Source: Elephas maximus indicus
Taxonomy: Eukaryota; Chordata; Mammalia; Proboscidea; Elephantidae
Direction: 5' to 3'
Assembly (NCBI RefSeq): GCF_024166365.1
Contig: NC_064820.1
Location: 65,077,501-65,141,500 of the forward strand
Length of the DNA: 64,000 bases
Shown here: positions 58,167-64,000 of the stretch, one piece after another
Position numbering within the stretch: the first letter of the stretch is position 1
How the letters are laid out: every line of letters begins with the position of its first letter
The notes under the pieces: generated by a model
Told to the model about the DNA's origin: nothing
The model's database searches: none
Seen by the model: the letters and a program-made list of their open reading frames with translations, nothing else
Translations under genes and position numbers: made by a program

Positions 58167-58331
58167 CTACTTACTACTATCAGTTGCCATGGATTTGATT
58201 CTAACTCATAGTGACCCTACAGGACAGAGTAAAACTGTCCCATAGGATTTCTAAGGAAAGGCTGGTAGATTCGAATTGCTGACCTTTTGGTTAGCAGCCG
58301 AGCTCTTAACCACTGTACCACCAGGGCTCCA
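58167..58331 (-). mobile_element. AfroSINE (short subtype) in L1
   Basis: Perfect 11-bp duplications TGAAATGTGTA at 58156-58166 and 58332-58342. Head end CTTAACCACTGTACCACCAG. Confidence 0.93.
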
Positions 58332-58613
58332 TGAAATGTGTAGAAAAGGCAAATCCATAGAGACAGGAAGTAGGCTGAAAGGGACATGGGGAGTGACTGC
58401 TAATGGGTATGGGGTTTCCTTCTGGAGTGACTAAAAGTTTTTAAAATTGGTTGTTGTGATGGCTGCACAACTCTGTGACATACTAAAAACCATTCAATTG
58501 TATACTTTAAACAGACAAATTGTATGGTATATAAATTATATCTCAATAGAGTTCTTTAAAAAATGTGAAGTAGGAAGAATGCTTGCCTTCTTAGAGTTCA
58601 CAGGCAAGTAAAC

Positions 58614-58754
58614 CAAAAATCAAACCCGCTGTTATTGAGTCAATTCTGGCTCATAACGACCCTACAGGACACAATAGAACTCCCCCACAGCGTTTCCAAG
58701 GAGCTAACCTTTGGTTAGCAGCCTGAGCTCTTAAACACTGTGCCACCACAACTG
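58614..58754 (-). mobile_element. AfroSINE (short subtype)
   Basis: CTGTTATTGAGTCAATTCTG tail to CTTAAACACTGTGCCACCAC head. Likely duplication AGTAAAC at 58607-58613 and 58755-58761. An internal block of about 20 bp is missing. Confidence 0.85.
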
Positions 58755-58761
58755 AGTAAAC

Positions 58762-59690
58762 AGTTAAAATACTGAAGTATATGTTCTACATAGGGCGCTT
58801 TAGAAGCAAAGAGGAGTATATGTACTCTAGACTGGGAGCCAGAGTAATGAGCAGAGATCAGGGAAGGCTTCCTACAGGAAGTCACGTCTGAGAAGACCAT
58901 TCAACGGATAAGTAGGAGCTAGGCTGGGGAGAAAGAGACATTATTCTACAGAACCCCAAATGTAACCTAGAAATATATAATAAATAAAAGTTATTACAAT
59001 CTATCCCATTAAAAAACAATAAATAGACTTTTAAACCTGAGATGGCTTGTGGTTCATGCCATTCATAATCTTCCTGATTTGCCCTGTAGAAAAGTATCCG
59101 AAAAAAAGTAAAGGTAGATTCAGGGATAGAAAGTTGAGGTGCCTCAGTGAGATGAATCTCCAAATTCAAGGACAAAATCTAGAAGTGCCAACCATCCATC
59201 TTCACAGATTGAAGGTTAATACTGAGCTGAAGGTCTTTGTAGTCCTATGGATTGGGTATGAAAGACAGCCAACCTACTGATAAGAATGAGGTACCACTCT
59301 TTATATAAACAAGAAATAATTTAAAATTTAGGTTGTGAATAAGATTTAGTAGGTTGTAACAGTTCTGTTAAAGCTAGCAAAATCAAATGCAAATTGAAAG
59401 GCCGTGGCCCCCTCAAAGTCTAGAAAACAGATAGAAAAGACTCACCGGGGTTTCTCCAGGACTGCCTAAAAGACTGGTGCTCAAATGAAGGTTTAAAAAA
59501 TCAGAACCATCTTTGACAGGTGACCATGATTAGTCAAGCTCTTTTTCCTTGAATTTTACCAAACAACTGTCTCATCTGGACCTGTTCTCCTGAGCAGAAT
59601 TACCCATGTCTTCTTGCACATTTATTTAATCTTGGGTTTGTCTATACATGTGATTGATTTTAAATTAATGACTTGGGATTCTAGTTTATG
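58762..59690. other. no recognised gene or repeat
   Basis: Only short, unconserved open frames on both strands. Confidence 0.4.
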
Positions 59691-60340
59691 AACCAGTTTC
59701 TTGGGTGTGGCTGATGTCCAAGAGTAATGAGTATAACACTCACTCTGTTAAACTAAAGCAAGGAGATTTATTGAAGTTTCGAAAACAGTACAGGACCAGG
59801 AAAAACATCTGATCTCACACAGTGAAACAAACACTTCCAAAATGGTGACAGTAAACACATATTTAAGGGGTTATAACAAAGAACCTAAAGTGTATTAATG
59901 GATTGGAAGTTGCAACCTTAGATTAATATAAGGCAAGTTTACTGGAATCGGGAACTAGGAGGGGATTGGTTTCGAGTACATACGTGTTTCCATTAGATTG
60001 GTTAAAGGGTGATAATTGCAGAGGTATGAGGTAGGAAAGGGCTACAGGGAGGATGAAATAGCTTGCTCAAGTAAAACTTTTCCGGTTGCCTGGGAGATTC
60101 ACATAACATTGGCGCCAAGACGCAGATAACTGCGTCTTGAGACACAGTTTCTACATCTTTATTATGGAAGGAATATTTCTTGAGGCCCTTTTGCATAAAT
60201 GTAGTTGCCTCAAGACCCTCTCCTTAGAGTGCATACCTTCCACATCCTGGCTTGACCACAGAGAGAAACATCTCCTTATCTACCCATGGTTGCTAGCCAG
60301 ACAAAGAGCTCAAAGTTCAGGCACTGTTAAAAACTCAATT
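59690..60340 (-). repeat. possible endogenous retroviral LTR (tentative)
   Basis: On the minus strand CTTCAATAAATCTCCTTGCT, preceded by a G/T-mixed promoter-like stretch and followed by GTGAGTGTTATACTCATT and CTTGGACATCAGCCACACCC, looks like an R-U5 region with its polyadenylation signal. No flanking duplication, primer-binding site or viral gene could be shown, so it may be a decayed solo LTR or a chance likeness. Confidence 0.35.
60116..60139. repeat. perfect hairpin, 10-bp arms
   Basis: CAAGACGCAG, then ATAA, then CTGCGTCTTG. Lies within or beside the LTR-like stretch, four bases after GGCGCC-type sequence. Confidence 0.95.
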
Positions 60341-61454
60341 TAATTTTGCTGAATGTAGCAGGAGCCTGGGTTAGTTCGTCCATTTCACTCTGGTCAAAGG
60401 GGCTTCAGGGTTTCTCCTTTACGCTGGTCTTGTATTAATTCACCATACCTTAAGAACATACTCCTCCCCACCAAACACACAGTATGACTGAAATAACTAG
60501 ATATCCAAATTGGCCAGCTTGAAATTGTCAATGGAGACTCCACACAGGGATAGCTTCCAAGAGAAGTGGGTAAAACCACCTGGAAGATCTTACCTAGCTA
60601 TAGTAATGATTCTGAAAGGTAAGCAGAAAATTCAGAGCTAGAGAATTTCCTCTCTTTCCTTCTCCTAAAATCCTTATACCTTAAAAAAAAATCACATGGA
60701 CTAGACTACAGCTAAGAGTTAAGGAACTTTAAGAGGACACTGCAGGGTATGTGAACTGATAGCCTTAAATTTAAGGTACGAACAGAATTTTTAGTGGTGG
60801 CCTTCAAACATATACTAGGAAGCTAATGTAAGTGAAATCAAGACTCCTATTATGTTATACAATAACCAGCCTACATGACTTCCCCTAACAGATGTGATTT
60901 TTAATTGGATAAAGAATTTCTAGCATATTTTCCTTCTAAATAACCCACATGAAAATACTTGCCATTCTTTAAATGCTTTTGTTCACTCCCTCCTATATGA
61001 GAACACAAAGCTATAGAAACACTAGCAAGATAAAATACATATCTACAACAGAGTTGGGAAAAATTAAAAGAATTATCTAAAGTTAGTCCTTAAATTCGGA
61101 TAACTAAATAAGTATTATATTTTTCTTTTAGTATTGCTCAGAGTAAAGTCAGAAAAATCTTAATCATTATTAGCTCAGAGAACTTAGAGAAGAAATCTGT
61201 CTTTGCTTTAGCCTTCCATTGAGAAGTAATAGGGACTAAAAATAGCGAAAGCCTTTAGGTTTACTAAAGCGGAGATGAAAGAGTGGTGTTATGTTGTATC
61301 CCAAAAGTTAGAGTAGATTTTCTTTCAGGTCAATGAAATGAAGAGACATCTTGGGCAGAACCAAGACAAGTCTTGGAATGGTGTGGGATAATATTAATCA
61401 CAAGGCTAGAACCTAAGTCACCTCTGCCAACTTGATCTACGATCTGAGATGTTG
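60341..61454. other. no recognised gene or repeat
   Basis: AT-rich. No conserved frame, no splice-bounded exon identified. Confidence 0.4.
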
Positions 61455-62178
61455 ATGTTTTTGTTAGTTGCTATTGAGTTGGCTCCGTGTAAAACACAAC
61501 AAAATGTTGCTTTGATTTGCGCCATCCTTACAATTGTTGGAAACCCTGGTGGCATAGTGGCTAAGTGCTATGTCTGCTAACCAAAAGGTGAGCAGTTCAA
61601 ATCCACCAAGCGCTCCTTAGAAACTCTATGGGGCAGTTCTACCCTGTCCTATAGGGTCACTATAAGTAGGAATCAACTTGACGGCAACAGAATTGGTTTA
61701 CGGGATTGGTTACAATTGTTGACATGTTTGATCCCATTTTTACTGCTATTTTGTTAGTCCAGCTCATGGGGTTTTCCCTCATTTTCACTGACCCTTCACT
61801 TTTTTTTTTTTCACTTTACCTACCATGATGTCCTTTTCTAAAGACTGATCTCACCTGATCACCTGTCCAAAGTAAGCAACCCAAAGCCTCACCATCCTCA
61901 CTTCTAAGGAGCATTCTGGCTATACTTCCTCCAAGACTGATTTGTTCATTCTTCTGGCAGTCCATGGTATTATCAATACTCTTTTCCAACACCAGAAATC
62001 AACTGCGTCAGTTCTTCTTCAATCTTCCTTTTTCATTGAGCAACTGTCACGTGCTTATGAGGCAACTGGAAAGATCATGCCTTCAGTCAAAGTGCAACTT
62101 AGTCATCAAAGCAATATCTTTGCTTTTTAATGCTTCAGAGAGATCTTTGGAAGCAGATTTTCCCAAAAGCAATACATT
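61455..62178 (-). mobile_element. RTE LINE 3' fragment, split by an AfroSINE and cut by an L1
   Basis: Begins with the RTE tail TTTGTTAGTTGCTATTGAGT. After the SINE it continues TTTGATCCCATTTTTACTGC, CTACCATGATGTCCTTTTCT and TCTAAGGAGCATTCTGGCTA, parallel to 36826-37300 and 50537-51000. The RTE text ends at the poly-T of the next L1. Confidence 0.82.
61540..61709 (+). mobile_element. AfroSINE (short subtype) in RTE
   Basis: GAAACCCTGGTGGCATAGTG head. Perfect 12-bp duplications TTACAATTGTTG at 61528-61539 and 61710-61721. Confidence 0.93.
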
Positions 62179-64000
62179 CATTGGCTTTTTTTTTTTTTAA
62201 TAATTTTTATTGTGCTTTAAGTGAAAGTTTACAAATCAACTCAGTCTCTCACACAAAAACCCATATACACCTTGCTACACGCTCCCAATTACTCTCCCCG
62301 TAATGAGACAGCCACTCTCTCCCTCCACTCTCTCTTTTCGTGTCCATTTCACCAGCTTCTAACCCCCTCCACCCTCTCATCTCCCCTCTAGGCAGGAGAT
62401 GCCTACATAGTATCAAGTGTCCACCTGATCCAAGAAGCTCATTCCTCACCAGCATCCCTCTCCAATCCACTGTCCAGTCCAATCCCTGTCTGAATGGTTC
62501 CTGTACTGGGCCAACAGAAGGCCTGGGGGCCATGACCACCAGGATCCTTTTAGTCTGTCAGACCACGAGAATTTGAGGTCTGCATCCCACTGCTCTCCTG
62601 CTCCCTCAGGGGTTCTCTGTTGTGTTCCCTGTCAGGGCAGTCATCGGTTGTACCTGGGCACCATCTAGTTCTTCTGGTCTCAGGATGATGTAGTCTCTGG
62701 TTCATGTGGCCCTTTCTGTCTCTTGGGCTCGTAATCACCTTGTGTCGTCGGTGTTCTTCATTTTCCTTTGATCCAGGTGGGTTGAGATCAATTGATGCAT
62801 CTTAGATGGCTGCTTGCTAGTGTTTAAGACCCCAGATGCCACTTTTCAAAGTGGGATGAAGAATGTTTTCTTAATAGATTTTATTATGCCAAGTGACTTA
62901 GATGGCCCCTGAAACCATGGTCCCCAGACCTCTGGTCCTGCTATGCTGGCCTTCGAAGCATTCAGTTTATTCAGGAAACTTCTTTGCTTTTGGTTTAGTC
63001 CAATTGTGCTGACCTCCCCTGTATTGTGTTCTATCTTTCCCTTCACCTAAAGTAGTTTTATCTTCTATCTAATTAGTGAGTGCCCCTCTCCCACTCTCCC
63101 TTCCTCCCCCCTCTCGTAACCACAAAAGAATGTTTTCTTCTCAGACTAAACTATTTCTCAAATTCTTATAATAGTGGTCTTATACAATATTTGTCCTTTT
63201 GCAACTGACTAATTTCACTCAGCATAATGCCTTCCAGGTTCCTCCATGTCATGAAATGTTTCACAGATTCCTCACTGTTCTTTATTGGTGCCTAGTATTC
63301 CATTGTGTGAATATACCATAATTTATTTATCCATTCATCCGTTGATGGGCACCTTGGTTGCTTCCATTTTTTTGCTATTGTAAACAGTGCTACAATAAAC
63401 ATGGGTGTGCATATATCTGTTCGTGTAAAGGCTCTTATTTCTCTAGGATATATTCTGAGGAGTGGGATTGCTGGATCCGATGGTAGTTCTATTTCTTGCT
63501 TTTTAAGGAAGCACCAAATCGATTTCCAAAGTGGTTGTACCATTTGACATTCCCACCAGCAGTGTAGAAGTGTTCCAGTCTCTCCACAGCCTCTCCAACA
63601 TTTTTTATTTTTTGGATTAATGCCAGCCTTGTGGGAGTGAGATGAAATCACACCGTAGTTTTGATCTGGATTTCTCTAATGGCTAATGTTCGTGAACATT
63701 TCCTCATGTATCTGTTAGCTACCTGAATGTCTTCTTTAGTGAAGTGTCTATAAATATCTTTTGCCCATTTTTTAATTGGGTTATTTGTCTTTTTGCAGTG
63801 GAGTTTTTGTAGTATCATGTAGATAGATTTTAGAGATCAGATGCTGATCAGAAATGTCATAGCTAAAAACTTTTTCCCAGTCTGTAGGTAGTCTTTTACT
63901 CTTTTGGTGAAGTCTTTGGATGAGCGTAGGTGTTTGATTTTTAGGAGCTCCCAGTTATCTAGTTTTTCTTCTACATTCTTTATAATGATTTGTATACTGT
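62179..64000 (-). mobile_element. younger L1, 3' UTR and ORF2 C terminus, continuing beyond the window
   Basis: A T run at about 62187-62198 is the poly-A tail. A 1.1-kb 3' UTR follows, different from the UTR shared by the four older fragments. ORF2 C-terminal sequence then runs upstream to the window edge (63290-64000): KRLPTDWEKVFSYDISDQHL, WWECQMVQPLWKSIWCFLKK, DPAIPLLRIYPREI and CPSTDEWINKLWYIHTMEY. The last 119 codons are open and near family consensus, suggesting recent activity. At least one frame break lies close to the window edge. The rest of the element is outside. Confidence 0.9.

Larger units (their letters stand above)
57505..58565 (+). mobile_element. L1 3' end (ORF2 C terminus and 3' UTR) hosting two SINEs
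   Basis: CATTTCACACCCACTAGGAT begins it. The ORF2 C-terminal block is open at 57923-58198 (STNEWIKKMWHIHTMEYYLA then IMLSERRHSQ). Ends in an A-rich stretch. Interrupted by SINEs at 57543 and 58167, both with clear duplications. Confidence 0.82.

Noticed and set aside
63292-63651. 119-residue cysteine/tryptophan-rich open frame as a host gene
   Set aside because: It is the C terminus of L1 ORF2 in a young L1.
1-64000. Bacterial-type systems (CRISPR, operons, phage, insertion sequences)
   Set aside because: The window is mammalian with introns, SINEs and LINEs. No spaced direct-repeat array or operon is present.

Overview
The window is nuclear DNA of a placental mammal, very probably a paenungulate such as an elephant. 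Three things point there: many copies of a tRNA-derived SINE known from Afrotheria, RTE (BovB-like) LINE copies whose 3' tail resembles the SINE tail, and elephant-type L1 copies. The species cannot be named from sequence alone. There is no bacterial or plasmid content and no CRISPR array.

The only protein-coding host gene I can support is ELOVL7, on the minus strand. Seven coding exons between 28966 (ATG) and 2274 (TGA) join to an uninterrupted 281-residue fatty-acid elongase with every catalytic motif present. Intron phases agree across all six junctions. Five introns are GT-AG. The intron after the second coding exon has a GC donor, and only that site keeps the frame. Bases below 2274 are 3' UTR or downstream flank, and a 14-bp-duplicated L1 fragment lies there. 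From about 29000 to 64000 no exon, promoter or CpG-rich stretch was recognised. This part is best read as the 5' leader intron or upstream flank of ELOVL7.

The rest is transposable elements. From 1 to 29 kb, the introns hold an L1 3' UTR fragment, AfroSINEs, MIRs, a MER2-like and a tandem MER5A-like DNA transposon, a long TA microsatellite, and an L1 5' half (5' UTR, ORF1, start of ORF2) without its 3' end. From 29 to 44 kb there is an old L1 3' end, an RTE fragment with a 42-bp SINE-tail insertion, and a SINE cluster in which two SINEs share one target site. From 45 to 58 kb there is a SINE/RTE/L1 chain, two RTE fragments in inverted orientation, and a long 5'-truncated L1 carrying ORF2 reverse transcriptase. 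From 58 to 64 kb there are more SINEs, a possible LTR, and an RTE fragment interrupted by a SINE and by a younger L1 that runs off the window. Target-site duplications fix the order of many insertions.

I found no previously undescribed genetic system. The most useful observations are the GC-AG intron, the reused SINE target site, the RTE inverted pair, and the shared RTE/SINE tails.
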